Shown here one piece after another: positions 9,212 through 18,326 of a stretch of DNA of 64,000 bases (the stretch's first letter is position 1; each line of letters starts with the position of its first letter). The notes beneath the pieces were generated by a model that was not told where the DNA came from, ran no database searches, and saw only the letters and a list, made by a program, of their open reading frames with translations. The position numbers were made by a program, and so were the translations under genes. Source of the stretch: Arcanobacterium phocae (GTDB lineage Bacteria > Actinomycetota > Actinomycetes > Actinomycetales > Actinomycetaceae); contig NZ_JABAPM010000003.1 of NCBI RefSeq assembly GCF_018913465.1, positions 248,001-312,000 on the forward strand. The letters run 5' to 3'.

Positions 9212-9435
9212 TGCACCACCTCCAGGTTTCATCGCCGTGAATTTTCACAGCGAGCCTTCTTCCATTCCATTCTTTCATGAAAGTGTAATCCTGTGCACAT
9301 AAAAACGCAGTTTTGCTTGGTTTTGTTCGCGCTGAACCGAATTAACGACGACGACGGCGCTGCTATTTCGCTCTCAGCCATTACTTGGAGTGCTGCTAGT
9401 GGTGTGCGGCGAGAAGGTATGGGAAGATTGAGACT

Positions 9436-9957
9436 ATGAAAGCACTAATGACAACATCTGTTGGTAATATTTCCATCGAACTTTTTCCAGAGCATGCCCC
9501 AGTAACAGTTGCTAACTTTACTGAGTTGGCAACCGGTAAGCGCGAGTGGATCGATCCTGCTACCGGTGAAGAAAGCACTGAGCCGCTCTACAACGGCACC
9601 ATTTTCCATCGTGTCATCGATGGTTTCATGATCCAAGGTGGTGACCCACTAGGTACTGGTACCGGCGGTCCTGGATACATGTTTGACGATGAAATCTCGC
9701 CAGAACTAACCTTTAATGAACCTTATCTTCTTGCCATGGCCAACGCCGGTAAGCGTATGGGTAAGGGTACAAACGGATCGCAGTTCTTCATCACGGTTGC
9801 TCCAACACCATGGCTCCACGGTGCACACACCATTTTCGGCAAGGTTATCGACGATGAGTCGAAAGCAGTTGTGGACAAGATCGCTACCACGCCAACTGGC
9901 CCAATGGATCGCCCCATCGATCCGATCATGATCGAGTCCATCACCATTACTGAGTAA
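9436..9957 (+). CDS. Cyclophilin-type peptidylprolyl isomerase
   Basis: A 173-residue cyclophilin that would catalyse cis-trans isomerisation of X-Pro bonds in the cytoplasm. It has the usual succession FHRVIDGFMIQGGDPLGTGT with the catalytic arginine, GSQFFITVAPTPWLHGAHTI and FGKVIDDESKAVVDKI. There is no signal peptide. The start MKALMTTSVGNISIELFPEH is typical. Immediately before the rhomboid gene, as often seen in actinobacteria between the cell-division cluster and DNA gyrase region. A terminator hairpin follows at 9979. Confidence 0.94.
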   Translation: MKALMTTSVGNISIELFPEHAPVTVANFTELATGKREWIDPATGEESTEPLYNGTIFHRVIDGFMIQGGDPLGTGTGGPGYMFDDEISPELTFNEPYLLAMANAGKRMGKGTNGSQFFITVAPTPWLHGAHTIFGKVIDDESKAVVDKIATTPTGPMDRPIDPIMIESITITE

Positions 9958-9978
9958 CTCGTTTCTTGTGTTGATCTT

Positions 9979-10008
9979 TCCTGCCGCGCCGGTTTCGGCG
10001 CGGCAGGA
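9979..10008 (+). terminator. Intrinsic terminator after the cyclophilin gene
   Basis: A GC-rich perfect 13-base-pair stem (9979-9991 with 9996-10008) and a four-base loop, followed by a short T-rich stretch (ACTTTT). It lies 21 bases after the stop at 9957. Confidence 0.8.
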
Positions 10009-10032
10009 ATACTTTTACCAATGTGAGGATTT

Positions 10033-10611
10033 ATGTCTAAGCTCAACATTCCCCCAGTAACAGCGTTTATGAGTGCCGTATGTATTGCAGCTTCCCTGTT
10101 GACGTACGTCTATCCGCAAGCGCTCTACGACTATGCTTTTGTGCCGTTTTTAGCTGAGGCGGAACCGTGGCGCTTCCTTACCGGAGCCTTCCTGCACGCC
10201 GGGATGCTACACATCGGATTTAATGTGCTGTCCTTGATTTTCCTCGGAAACGAATTGGAACCAGCACTCAAATCATCACGTTTCGCTGTTCTCTATATTG
10301 CTAGTGCACTCGGTGGTAACGCCGGTGTATATGCCTGGGCACTCTGGACGAATGAATGGAATATAGCAGCAGTCGGAGCCTCTGGTGCAATCTTTGGCCT
10401 TTTCGGTGCGCTCGTCGTTCTTACCAGGGCATTACGGACTGATCCGCGTGGCATCCTTGCCTTGCTCGTGATCAACGTGCTGATTGTTTTCACAAATCCG
10501 CAGATCTCATGGCAGGCACATCTTGGCGGATTCCTGACCGGGCTAGTGTTGACTGCTATCTGGTGGCCACTGCACCGTCGTCGTCAAAAATCATCTCGTA
10601 GCGGATGGTAA
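10033..10611 (+). CDS. Rhomboid family intramembrane serine protease
   Basis: A 192-residue polytopic membrane protein with about six hydrophobic segments. The catalytic serine lies in VGASGAIFGLFGALV (GxSG) and the catalytic histidine in WQAHLGGFLTG. The LHAGMLHIGFNVLSL segment corresponds to the rhomboid HxxxxHxxxN motif. It would cleave other membrane proteins within the bilayer. Start has GTGAGGA about 6 bases upstream. Its TAA stop forms the first bases of a strong palindromic terminator shared with crgA. Confidence 0.92.
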   Translation: MSKLNIPPVTAFMSAVCIAASLLTYVYPQALYDYAFVPFLAEAEPWRFLTGAFLHAGMLHIGFNVLSLIFLGNELEPALKSSRFAVLYIASALGGNAGVYAWALWTNEWNIAAVGASGAIFGLFGALVVLTRALRTDPRGILALLVINVLIVFTNPQISWQAHLGGFLTGLVLTAIWWPLHRRRQKSSRSGW

Positions 10612-10652
10612 AGCATTGGGGCTCGCGAACGAACGCGAGCCCCAATGCTTTA
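10609..10652. terminator. Bidirectional terminator between rhomboid gene and crgA
   Basis: A perfect 19-base-pair inverted repeat (10609-10627 with 10634-10652) around a six-base loop. It begins within the stop codon of the rhomboid gene and ends 11 bases before the crgA stop, so it can end transcription from both sides. The flanking A and T bases sit inside the stem ends. Confidence 0.85.
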
Positions 10653-10663
10653 ACGTATGGAGG

Positions 10664-10933
10664 TTACTTCCAACCCATCGTCATCAAGAAACCTGCCAGC
10701 ATCAAACCGATACCGATAAATAGGTTTCCGTTGCCGAAGCCGGGAACGGGGGCTTGGCCTTGAGACACGTAGGCAACTACCACAACAAGTAAGCCAATCA
10801 ACGCGAGTGTCACCATGACTGGTGCCCACCAACGTGGGGAGCGTTGAATTTCAGGCGCTGGGCGCTCTTGCTGGTTACGCGAAGCGGCGATACGGCGCTC
10901 CTCAACTTTCTTACGTTTCTTCGATTCAGGCAT
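10664..10933 (-). CDS. crgA: Cell division protein CrgA
   Basis: A small two-pass membrane protein of 89 residues. It has a basic N-terminus (MPESKKRKKVEERR), then the CrgA pattern SPRWWAPVMVTLALIGLLVV, a short outer loop with GFGNGNLFIGIGL, and ends FLMTMGWK. CrgA recruits divisome proteins such as FtsZ, FtsI and PbpA in actinobacteria. Start at 10933 is set by GAGGAAAATAATG; a longer frame to 11134 has no support. Its neighbours, the sortase and the pknB-fha cluster, are the usual company of crgA. Confidence 0.94.
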   Translation of the reverse strand: MPESKKRKKVEERRIAASRNQQERPAPEIQRSPRWWAPVMVTLALIGLLVVVVAYVSQGQAPVPGFGNGNLFIGIGLMLAGFLMTMGWK

Positions 10934-10957
10934 TATTTTCCTCGCTAAAAGTGAAAC

Positions 10958-10979
10958 TACCGATATAAGACTATCGGTA
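10958..10979. promoter_or_regulatory. Palindromic site between crgA and the sortase gene
   Basis: TACCGATA at 10958-10965 and TATCGGTA at 10972-10979 form an 8-base-pair inverted repeat around six bases. It lies in the 106-base divergent region between crgA and the sortase gene, close to a TTGACG hexamer at 10980. It could be an operator; the regulator is unknown. Confidence 0.4.
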
Positions 10980-11039
10980 TTGACGCGTTCGCGGTAGTTT
11001 AGACTCACAAATACCCGTATAGTGGGCAGAGGAAACACT

Positions 11040-11996
11040 GTGAAAGGGAATTCTGTGACACATGAGCAAAACGCGCCAGGCGGCAGTACCCCGGTGCGAC
11101 GACGGTCTGCACTCCCACGTGAAGCTCGAATCATATCTGGCGAAAGAAACGATCTTTTCCACGGATTTCAAACAGAACCGGATCCTGCGCCTACCATGAT
11201 TGCGCCACCGGCGGGTGGCAAGAAGAAGCCTAAAACTCAAAAGCGTAGAAGAAGAAAAACATCTGCGATTATTATTGGAATCATAGGTGAGCTTCTTATC
11301 ACGTTCGGTATTATTGTGGCTGGATTCATTGCTTGGCAGCTTTGGTGGACCACATTTTTAGCGAAACAAGTACAAAATGAGTGGCTTGATGATTTTGCGC
11401 GCTTAGCTGGCAAGTCGCCTGCCGTAGCCGCTGAACCGATGAAAAAAGATCCACCACCGTTTACTCTGTCGCCAAAGCACGGAGAAACATTTGGCGTGAT
11501 TCACCTACCTACGATGGGCAAATTCGCCACTCGTACTATCAGCCAGGGTACATCGAATTGGGACATTCTCGATCATGGTGGCTACGGTCATTATGAAACT
11601 ACTGCGTGGCCAGGCGAGATCGGCAACTTCTCAGTAGCTGCGCATCGTCGCGGTAACGGTGACGCACTGTGGTTTGTTGAGAAGATCAATCCGGGCGATC
11701 CGATTATTATCGAAACTGCGGATGGATATTACATGTATAGAGTGCTTGATCATGAGCTAGTGAATCCAGATCAGACTCGAGTGATAGCACCAGATCCGTA
11801 TAAGGCTAAAGAAGCCGAAGAAAACGGTACTCAAGTAACCGATACACCTACGCGTCGTTTGATTACGCTGACAACGTGCCATCCAGAATACGGCGCAGCA
11901 CAACGGTGGATTGTGCATGGTGAATTCGAATATTGGATTGATCGTTCTGAAGGAATGCCGAAGGAACTGATCGAGATGAACGAAAAGGGCGAGTGA
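11040..11996 (+). CDS. Class E sortase
   Basis: A membrane-anchored transpeptidase that attaches surface proteins or pilins to the cell wall. After a basic cytoplasmic leader of about 75 residues it has one transmembrane helix (IGIIGELLITFGIIVAGFIA). The sortase domain contains AAHRRG with the catalytic His, then TLTTCHPEYGAAQRWIVHG with catalytic Cys and Arg. These motifs and the location beside crgA and pknB are typical of class E sortases. The start is GTG at 11040 (AGAGGA upstream) or GTG at 11055 (AAAGGGA upstream); both are plausible. Confidence 0.9.
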   Translation: MKGNSVTHEQNAPGGSTPVRRRSALPREARIISGERNDLFHGFQTEPDPAPTMIAPPAGGKKKPKTQKRRRRKTSAIIIGIIGELLITFGIIVAGFIAWQLWWTTFLAKQVQNEWLDDFARLAGKSPAVAAEPMKKDPPPFTLSPKHGETFGVIHLPTMGKFATRTISQGTSNWDILDHGGYGHYETTAWPGEIGNFSVAAHRRGNGDALWFVEKINPGDPIIIETADGYYMYRVLDHELVNPDQTRVIAPDPYKAKEAEENGTQVTDTPTRRLITLTTCHPEYGAAQRWIVHGEFEYWIDRSEGMPKELIEMNEKGE

Positions 11997-11998
11997 CA

Positions 11999-12154
11999 AT
12001 GTACGGTGCTTTGTGGCGGATTATCCCGGGACCAAAATGGGTGAAAGCCCTTGTTATGTTGGCGTTGTTTGCAGGCGTAGTTTTTGTTTTAGTTCAGTAT
12101 GTTTACCCGTGGGTGTATTACAACTCCAATTGGTTTGACACTACTGTTGAGTGA
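11999..12154 (+). CDS. Small membrane protein downstream of sortase
   Basis: A 51-residue protein with one membrane helix (VKALVMLALFAGVVFVLVQY) and an aromatic C-terminus (VYPWVYYNSNWFD). It begins two bases after the sortase stop, in an operon, with AAGGGCGAG upstream. Small proteins beginning MYxxxWRxxPGP are common immediately after class E sortase genes in actinobacteria, so it is likely real. Its role is unknown. It is too short to appear in many gene lists. Confidence 0.8.
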   Translation: MYGALWRIIPGPKWVKALVMLALFAGVVFVLVQYVYPWVYYNSNWFDTTVE

Positions 12155-12167
12155 CAGCGATACTAAG

Positions 12168-12199
12168 TGGCCCCGGAGAAGCTTACCTCTCCGGGGCCA
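12168..12199 (+). terminator. Intrinsic terminator after the sortase operon
   Basis: A perfect 12-base-pair stem (12168-12179 with 12188-12199) followed by TTTTTT on the plus strand. It lies 14 bases after the small membrane protein and 17 bases before the pknB stop on the other strand, so it may serve both. Confidence 0.88.
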
Positions 12200-12215
12200 T
12201 TTTTTAGATGTGTTA

Positions 12216-14087
12216 CTACGGCTGGTTGTCTTCTGATCCGGGTTGCGACGGCGCAGCTGGCGAAGTACTTCCACCATTACCAGAACTATTATCGGAACTG
12301 TTGCCATTTCCAGTGCTAGAATCTGGTTTCTTTGGAGTTGGAGCTGGATCAGGCTTTTCCGCAATCCATAGCGTCACTTTGGTATCGTAAGGAACCTTTC
12401 CAGGTTCTAGGCTCATGCCGATAACGGTGCCTTCAACAGCGTTCCCATCTTTTCTGGTTTCGACGGTAATCGAAGAAATTTTGAGGGTTTCATTGAGATA
12501 CTGCTCGGCTTCCGCGCGAGGCCGATCGATGATTTTTGAACTTACCGATTGATCGATAAGGATCTCGCCTGAAGCAATCACAATATTGACCGATGTGCCG
12601 TGTTCGACTTGTTGACCGGGCGCAGGCAGAGTTTCGGTTACAATATCTTTTGCTCGCCCTGGGACGTCTTTAACGTCGACTCGCCCAACTTTGAGACCAA
12701 GTTTTTCCAATTCACGTTTTGCCGCGTCTTGGTTGAAGTTGCCATTAGCTAAATCAGGAATTGTCACTGTTCCGGCGCCGGAAGAGAACGAAACAGTTAC
12801 TGAGGAGCCCTTCTTAACTTCGGTACCAAATACAGGATCGGAAGATACGAATTTTCCTTCTGGAATATTCTTATCTTCTTGTGGCTCACCTAAAACAAAT
12901 ACCAGGCCCACTTCTTCTAAGCGTTGGCGTGCGGTGACTTGGCTTGTTCCTTCGAGATCAGGAACAGTCACGATATTGGCTTTTTCGGTATCGGCGGAGT
13001 CACCGCCGGACAGTAGTGCCCATCCCAAGCCAGTTCCAGCCAAAATAAGAAGAATAATTCCTAGGACAATCAGGAGCGTATTAGTCTTTTTATCTGTTGC
13101 TACCGCGGGAGACACTCCTGTTTCGGTGAGCGTTGGTTGGGTTGCCGGCGCTACATTCTGCGCTACCGGTGCTTGTGCCTGTGGAATAACCTGGGTACGC
13201 CACGTGTTCGATTCTGGCGCATTAACAAATCCACCGCGCAAAGCCAACAGCAAGTCAGCTCGCATATCAACTGCACGTTGATACCGGTCTTCACGCTTCT
13301 TGGCCAGTGATTTCATCACTACGCGGTCAATATTTTCGGGAATATCTGGAGCAAGAACCATCGGTGACTGCGGAATTTCAGATACGTGCTGGTATGCGAC
13401 TGCCACGGCGGAATCGCCACGGAATGGTGGCCGTCCGGTGAGGAGCTCATAGAGTAGGCAACCTGTGGAATACAGATCTGAACGCGAATCAACAACTTCA
13501 CCGCGAGCTTGCTCTGGTGATAAATATTGAGCAGTACCAACCACAGAGTTTGTCTGCGTCATGGTTGCCGATGAATCGGAGAGCGCCCGGGCAATGCCGA
13601 AGTCCATAACCTTGACCTTGCCATCGTTGGTGAGCATGATGTTACCGGGCTTGATATCTCGGTGAACGATGCCTTCGCGGTGGGAGTATTCGAGTGCAGA
13701 TAGAATTCCGACGGCGATCTGGACGGCTTCGTTGATCGGCAGTGCGTCTCCGTTCTTCAATAGCTCTGAGACGGTACGTCCTTTGACGTATTCCATGACG
13801 ATATACGGGATGGAGATTGTCTCTCCGGTTTCAGAAGTCGTATGTTCTTCGCCGGTGTCATAGACGGCGACGATTGACGGATGATTCAGAGCGGCTGCGC
13901 TTTGCGCTTCACGGCGGAACCGGGCGACGAATGTTTGGTCAGCCACATGGTCAGATCGCAAAACTTTGATAGCGACAGTACGTGAGAGCCTCGTATCGTA
14001 TCCCATATGGACTTGTGCCATACCGCCTCGACCGATAAGGTCACCGACTTCGTATCGACCACCCAGCATACGTGGGATGTTTGTCAT
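12216..14087 (-). CDS. pknB: PASTA-domain serine/threonine protein kinase
   Basis: A 623-residue transmembrane kinase that senses muropeptides and phosphorylates cell-wall and division proteins. Kinase domain 10-275 has the glycine loop IGRGGMAQV, Lys41, HRDIKPGN with Asp144, and DFG at 162-164. A transmembrane helix lies at about 345-365. Three PASTA repeats follow (about 375-440, 441-510 and 512-580), then a tail rich in Ser, Asn, Gly and Pro. Other actinobacterial PknB proteins often have four PASTA repeats. AGGAAGGAAG precedes the ATG. It is the last gene of the fhaA-fhaB-pstP-rodA-pbpA-pknB operon. No pknA lies between pbpA and pknB. Confidence 0.95.
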   Translation of the reverse strand: MTNIPRMLGGRYEVGDLIGRGGMAQVHMGYDTRLSRTVAIKVLRSDHVADQTFVARFRREAQSAAALNHPSIVAVYDTGEEHTTSETGETISIPYIVMEYVKGRTVSELLKNGDALPINEAVQIAVGILSALEYSHREGIVHRDIKPGNIMLTNDGKVKVMDFGIARALSDSSATMTQTNSVVGTAQYLSPEQARGEVVDSRSDLYSTGCLLYELLTGRPPFRGDSAVAVAYQHVSEIPQSPMVLAPDIPENIDRVVMKSLAKKREDRYQRAVDMRADLLLALRGGFVNAPESNTWRTQVIPQAQAPVAQNVAPATQPTLTETGVSPAVATDKKTNTLLIVLGIILLILAGTGLGWALLSGGDSADTEKANIVTVPDLEGTSQVTARQRLEEVGLVFVLGEPQEDKNIPEGKFVSSDPVFGTEVKKGSSVTVSFSSGAGTVTIPDLANGNFNQDAAKRELEKLGLKVGRVDVKDVPGRAKDIVTETLPAPGQQVEHGTSVNIVIASGEILIDQSVSSKIIDRPRAEAEQYLNETLKISSITVETRKDGNAVEGTVIGMSLEPGKVPYDTKVTLWIAEKPDPAPTPKKPDSSTGNGNSSDNSSGNGGSTSPAAPSQPGSEDNQP

Positions 14088-14170
14088 TCTGATCTTCCTT
14101 CCTGGATCACACAGCTGAAATCTAGTCTGCCTTATCTCGTAGCCAAAATGTGCGTAGATATGGTTGCGAT

Positions 14171-15616
14171 TCAGTCACGATTGATAACCGCTTCGAATAC
14201 TTTCTTAGCAATGGGCGCTGCAACTTTCCATCCGCTATCGCCTTCTTCGACGAGCACAGCAAGTGCAACTTTGGGCGATTCTTCTGCGTCGAAGCCGATG
14301 AACCACGCATGTGCCGTATCGCCAGAACCGATCTCTGCTGTTCCCGTTTTTCCGGCGATCTGAACATTGCTTAACGCCGCATGGATACCGGTACCCTTGT
14401 TGACGACGTCGATCATCGCAGTGCGTAAGGTATCAGCGGTTTCTTCCTTGATTGGTGTACTAAACTCTGTTGGTTTGGTTTCGGAGAGAATGCCAAGATC
14501 AGCAGTGAGAGTCTTGTCAACCAGATATGGCTTCATCAACGTACCCCGATTAGCAACCGCCGAAGCAACCATCGCCATTGTCAACGGTGAGACATTCACG
14601 TCGCGTTGGCCGAACGAATCCATGGCAAGAGTGGCTGCATCTTCCGGGTAAGGGAATTTCGATGCCGTAACCGGAAGCGGGATAGATAATTCTTGGTTGA
14701 AGCCAAAAGCGGTAGCCATCGAAACCATGTCTTCCGCGCCAACTTTCGTACCACCGATTGCAAAAGGGGTATTACATGACTGTGCTAATGCAACCGCGAG
14801 TGGTACCTGTCCAGACCCGTCACCACACGGTTGCTTGTACGGGTTGAATATCTCGTGCGTGGTTCCAGCTGGAGTGAAAGACAGCGGAGCATCAATAAGA
14901 GAATCTGCCTTCAAATCCGAATGCTCAATCATGGCCGCTGCGGTAACAATTTTGAAAACTGATCCTGGCGGATAGAGGTCCCCACCCAGCGCACGATTGA
15001 TCAGCGGCCGTGACGGATCATTGTTGAGGCTGTTCCACGCATCATTAGCTGCGGTTGCGTCCCGGCTAGCAAGCACATTTGGATCATAGGATGGCTTAGA
15101 CACCAGTGCCAATATTTTTCCAGTTGCTGGTTCGATAGCGACGACGGCGCCTCGTCGGTCGCCCAACGCATCCCAAGCGGCTTGTTGCGCGTGCGGATCA
15201 ATGGTTAGTTCGACTGCTCCACCCTTCGGTTGCCGGCCGGTGATTAACTGTTCGATACGTTGAGTAAAGAGTGCCGAATCAGAACCGCCGAGCACTGGAT
15301 TTTCGCCGCGTTCCAGACCAGTCATCGAGTTGAACGTCGTCGAAAAGTATCCGGTGATACCTGCATACAGTTCACCCTGGTGGTAGGTGCGTAAGAACTT
15401 GTATTCGTCGGGATATGGTTCTGAGGTGACGATCGGTTCCCCGGCGACGATGATTGGTCCACGATCGGTACCGTATTCGCGCCAGAGAGTACGCACATTT
15501 CGGGTATCAGCGTTAAGTTCAGGCGCTTTAAAGAACTGAATATATGTCACAGCAGCCATCAGCGTTACGAACATGACAATAATGATGGCTGTCAGTTTCT
15601 TAATGGCTAGATTCAC
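14171..15616 (-). CDS. pbpA: Peptidoglycan D,D-transpeptidase PbpA
   Basis: A 481-residue class B penicillin-binding protein that cross-links peptidoglycan with RodA. An N-terminal membrane helix at 7-27 is followed by a short dimerisation region and the transpeptidase domain. Catalytic motifs are SxxK at S219-K222 (PGSVFK), SxN at 280-282 (SCN) and KTGT at 423-426. Its start overlaps the rodA stop by four bases (ATGA), as in coupled translation. Confidence 0.96.
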   Translation of the reverse strand: MNLAIKKLTAIIIVMFVTLMAAVTYIQFFKAPELNADTRNVRTLWREYGTDRGPIIVAGEPIVTSEPYPDEYKFLRTYHQGELYAGITGYFSTTFNSMTGLERGENPVLGGSDSALFTQRIEQLITGRQPKGGAVELTIDPHAQQAAWDALGDRRGAVVAIEPATGKILALVSKPSYDPNVLASRDATAANDAWNSLNNDPSRPLINRALGGDLYPPGSVFKIVTAAAMIEHSDLKADSLIDAPLSFTPAGTTHEIFNPYKQPCGDGSGQVPLAVALAQSCNTPFAIGGTKVGAEDMVSMATAFGFNQELSIPLPVTASKFPYPEDAATLAMDSFGQRDVNVSPLTMAMVASAVANRGTLMKPYLVDKTLTADLGILSETKPTEFSTPIKEETADTLRTAMIDVVNKGTGIHAALSNVQIAGKTGTAEIGSGDTAHAWFIGFDAEESPKVALAVLVEEGDSGWKVAAPIAKKVFEAVINRD

Positions 15617-17109
15617 GGCAGATCCTCACTTTCGATGCGAGGGACAGCAGTTGTTGCTAAGTAGTCTTCTTCTGACGACGGCGTTTCGTCGTCGTCAGCT
15701 AGTGCGGTCAAACTGGCTGGAAGCTCACCGGTGGTGATCGTCGAAAGCGGAGTCGAAACTGGGGTGAACGGCCGACGAGCTGAATCGGACATACGAATGA
15801 GGATGCCGATAATAATGAAATTCGTCAGGAGCGCTGAGCCGCCCTTAGCCAGGAATGGCATCGCTAACCCAGTCAACGGGATAACGCGCGTTATTCCGCC
15901 GACAACCACGAAGCACTGCAACGCAATCGCAAAGCCCAAGCCGGCCGCGAAAAGTTTGCCGAATCCGTCGCGTAACGCAATTCCAGTTTTCAAAGCTCGG
16001 GTCACGATCACAACATAGAGGGACAAAATGCCAAGTAAGCCGACTAACCCGAGTTCTTCTCCGAGCGACGCAATAATGAAGTCGGAGTTAGCTGCGAATG
16101 AATTGGCTGGGCTTCCCTCGCCTAATCCGGTACCGAATAATCCGCCAGAAGCCATCCCGAACCAGCCTTGGACAAGCTGATAAGAACCGTATTCGGCGTT
16201 GTAGACGTCGTTATCGAGTGCATGTAGCCAGATTGTGAACCGAGCTTGGATGTGGGGCATTAGCTGGACTATCACATAGACGCCGAGTGAGGAGAGCAAA
16301 CCGCCAATAATAATCCACGAGGTACGTTCGGTCGCCACATAGAGCATCGCGACAAACAGGCCGAAGAAGAGCAGAGCAGTTCCAAAATCGCGCTCCAACG
16401 CAAGAATCCCCATGCAGGTAAGCCAGGCGATGAGGATCGGCAACGAATGCCGTAGCCGCGGAAAATGAATGCCTAAAAATTTCGGGCCAGCTAATGAAAG
16501 ATTGTCACGTTGGGTTACCAGGTAGCCGGCAAAAAACATGGCGAGGAAAATCTTTGACATTTCAGCTGGCTGATAGGAAAATCCGGCAATGTTAATCCAT
16601 AACTGTGCACCGTAAACCTCCACACCTAAACCAGGTACTAGTGGTAAAAGAAGCAATACTAGACCTGCTATGAGGGAGCTGTAAGTGAAACGGCGTAGCC
16701 AACGGTGATCGCGGAGCAAAACCACTGTGGCAACCATTAAAACTACTCCCACCACAGCCAAAAGAAGCTGTCCGCGGGTGTCCGGAGGTGCATTCCGGGC
16801 AACAAGCTGGAAATCGATCCGGTAGATCATTGCCAGTCCCAGACCGGTTAGAACCGTTGCGGCAGGAAATAAGACCGGGTCTGCGTAGGGTGCAAACTTG
16901 CGTATGATGACGTGGCTAGCGAGCAGAAATGCTGCTCCAACACCAGTGATCCATACAAAGTTATCGGGCAATGGGCTTTCTGGATGTGCCCCATGAACCC
17001 CGTAATGGACCAAGATCCAAGATCCGATCACAATGATATAGGCCAGGATAAGCAGACCAAGTTCTTGGTAGCGGCCAGATTTTGCTGGTTGAGTGCTCAC
17101 AACGCTCAT
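15613..17109 (-). CDS. rodA: RodA/FtsW-family peptidoglycan glycosyltransferase
   Basis: A SEDS-family polymerase of 498 residues that extends glycan strands from lipid II. It has about ten to twelve hydrophobic segments, the FQPAEMSKI-like segment SYQPAEMSKIFLAMF, LERDFGTALLFFGLF with the SEDS aspartate, and the C-terminal FxxxGGSALLTNF region. Its partner transpeptidase PbpA is encoded next. The start overlaps the pstP stop by four bases. A longer C-terminal cytoplasmic tail (about 60 residues, acidic) could be a site for kinase phosphorylation, as inference. Confidence 0.95.
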   Translation of the reverse strand: MSVVSTQPAKSGRYQELGLLILAYIIVIGSWILVHYGVHGAHPESPLPDNFVWITGVGAAFLLASHVIIRKFAPYADPVLFPAATVLTGLGLAMIYRIDFQLVARNAPPDTRGQLLLAVVGVVLMVATVVLLRDHRWLRRFTYSSLIAGLVLLLLPLVPGLGVEVYGAQLWINIAGFSYQPAEMSKIFLAMFFAGYLVTQRDNLSLAGPKFLGIHFPRLRHSLPILIAWLTCMGILALERDFGTALLFFGLFVAMLYVATERTSWIIIGGLLSSLGVYVIVQLMPHIQARFTIWLHALDNDVYNAEYGSYQLVQGWFGMASGGLFGTGLGEGSPANSFAANSDFIIASLGEELGLVGLLGILSLYVVIVTRALKTGIALRDGFGKLFAAGLGFAIALQCFVVVGGITRVIPLTGLAMPFLAKGGSALLTNFIIIGILIRMSDSARRPFTPVSTPLSTITTGELPASLTALADDDETPSSEEDYLATTAVPRIESEDLP

Positions 17110-18326
17110 CGAGAACCACCAGAAGAAACTGATTTTTGAGCGGCAAGATCTTTGACAACCTTATGCGCTTCGGCCAGCGAACCGCGGGTAATCGGTAGAT
17201 CTAAACGTTGCTGTGCCACTGGGGTTAAGCTAGTGACCTTAATGCCTGTTTGCTCATAGACGCTTGATAACTCTATCGGTCCAATATTCTGTGGGATTCC
17301 CTTGAATATTGCTACTTTTCCGTGGTCAACTGAGACGTAATAACGGCTCTGGGTCCACATGTAGCCACCAGTTAAACCTCCGGCAACGATGACGAGTGAA
17401 ACAAGAAATGCGACGAGCCGAGCGATCCAGCGCCGTGGCGGTTTGGCGTCGTCGTCATCGTCATTGTCTTCGGCAGGGCGTGCGCTCGCGGTCAGGGCTG
17501 CTAGCTGTCCGGCTGCTGATGAACCGGCTCGGGTAGGTTTCTTGCGATCAACCGCTGCTGAGCCGACGATAATTGGTCCTCGATCATAAGAGGAGCCAGT
17601 GCCTGGATCGTTTACCACATCTGCTAAAACAATGGTTACGTTGTCCGGTGCTCCGGCTGCAAGCGCTAGATCAATCAGTCGTTCGCCACATTCGTCCAAG
17701 TTCGCGTAGGACTGCAACGTAAGTTCAATAGTTTCGTCTGATACTACTCCGAACAAACCATCGGAGGAGAGTAGCCAGCGGTCTCCGGGTAATGCTTCTC
17801 GAATTGAAGCATCAATATTAACGGGATCTTCACTGGCCCCAACGTTGCGCATGATGACATGCCGTTTCGGATGGTTGAGTGCTTCTTCAGGAGTTATTTC
17901 GCCATGATCTACCAGGTACTGGACGAGAGTATGGTCATGCGTGATCTGTGTTAGCTTATTGTCCCGCAGCAGATAGGCGCGTGAGTCTCCCACGTGGACC
18001 ATACCGAGCTTGTTAGCTGTGCGCAATATAGCGGTACATGTTGTGCCCAGTCCAGAAAGTTGCGGTATCTCGTTGACGAGCTCGAGTAATTCGTGCTGTG
18101 ATTTGTTGAGCTGGGCTTTCAAGAGTGCGATAAGGTCTTCAGCTTGGTGAGAATCATCGATATGTGCCATGTTGCCGACAACCACCGATGAAGCCACATC
18201 GCCACCGGCAGCACCGCCCATGCCGTCTGCTAAGACTAACAGATGTGACGAAGCGTAACCGGCGTCTTGGTTGGATTTACGAACCAAACCAACATCGCTC
18301 ACTGCCGCATACTCAAAACGAATCAT
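17106..18326 (-). CDS. pstP: PP2C-type serine/threonine phosphatase
   Basis: This phosphatase reverses PknB phosphorylation. Residues 1-235 form a PPM/PP2C domain with the metal-binding motifs SDVGLVRKSNQDAGY, LVLADGMGGAAGGDVAS, MVHVGDSRAYLL, LLSSDGLFGVV and GAPDNVTIVLAD. A disordered linker with an Asp run follows, then a transmembrane helix at about 303-325 (LVAFLVSLVIVAGGLTGGYM) and an extracellular tail of about 80 residues. The start abuts the fhaB stop (shared base 18326), a sign of coupling. Confidence 0.95.
   Translation of the reverse strand: MIRFEYAAVSDVGLVRKSNQDAGYASSHLLVLADGMGGAAGGDVASSVVVGNMAHIDDSHQAEDLIALLKAQLNKSQHELLELVNEIPQLSGLGTTCTAILRTANKLGMVHVGDSRAYLLRDNKLTQITHDHTLVQYLVDHGEITPEEALNHPKRHVIMRNVGASEDPVNIDASIREALPGDRWLLSSDGLFGVVSDETIELTLQSYANLDECGERLIDLALAAGAPDNVTIVLADVVNDPGTGSSYDRGPIIVGSAAVDRKKPTRAGSSAAGQLAALTASARPAEDNDDDDDAKPPRRWIARLVAFLVSLVIVAGGLTGGYMWTQSRYYVSVDHGKVAIFKGIPQNIGPIELSSVYEQTGIKVTSLTPVAQQRLDLPITRGSLAEAHKVVKDLAAQKSVSSGGSR

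Noticed and set aside
12691-13281. Long plus-strand frame of 196 codons
   Set aside because: It is antisense to the PASTA region of pknB, rich in Ser, Pro and Thr as expected of a shadow frame, and has no ribosome site.
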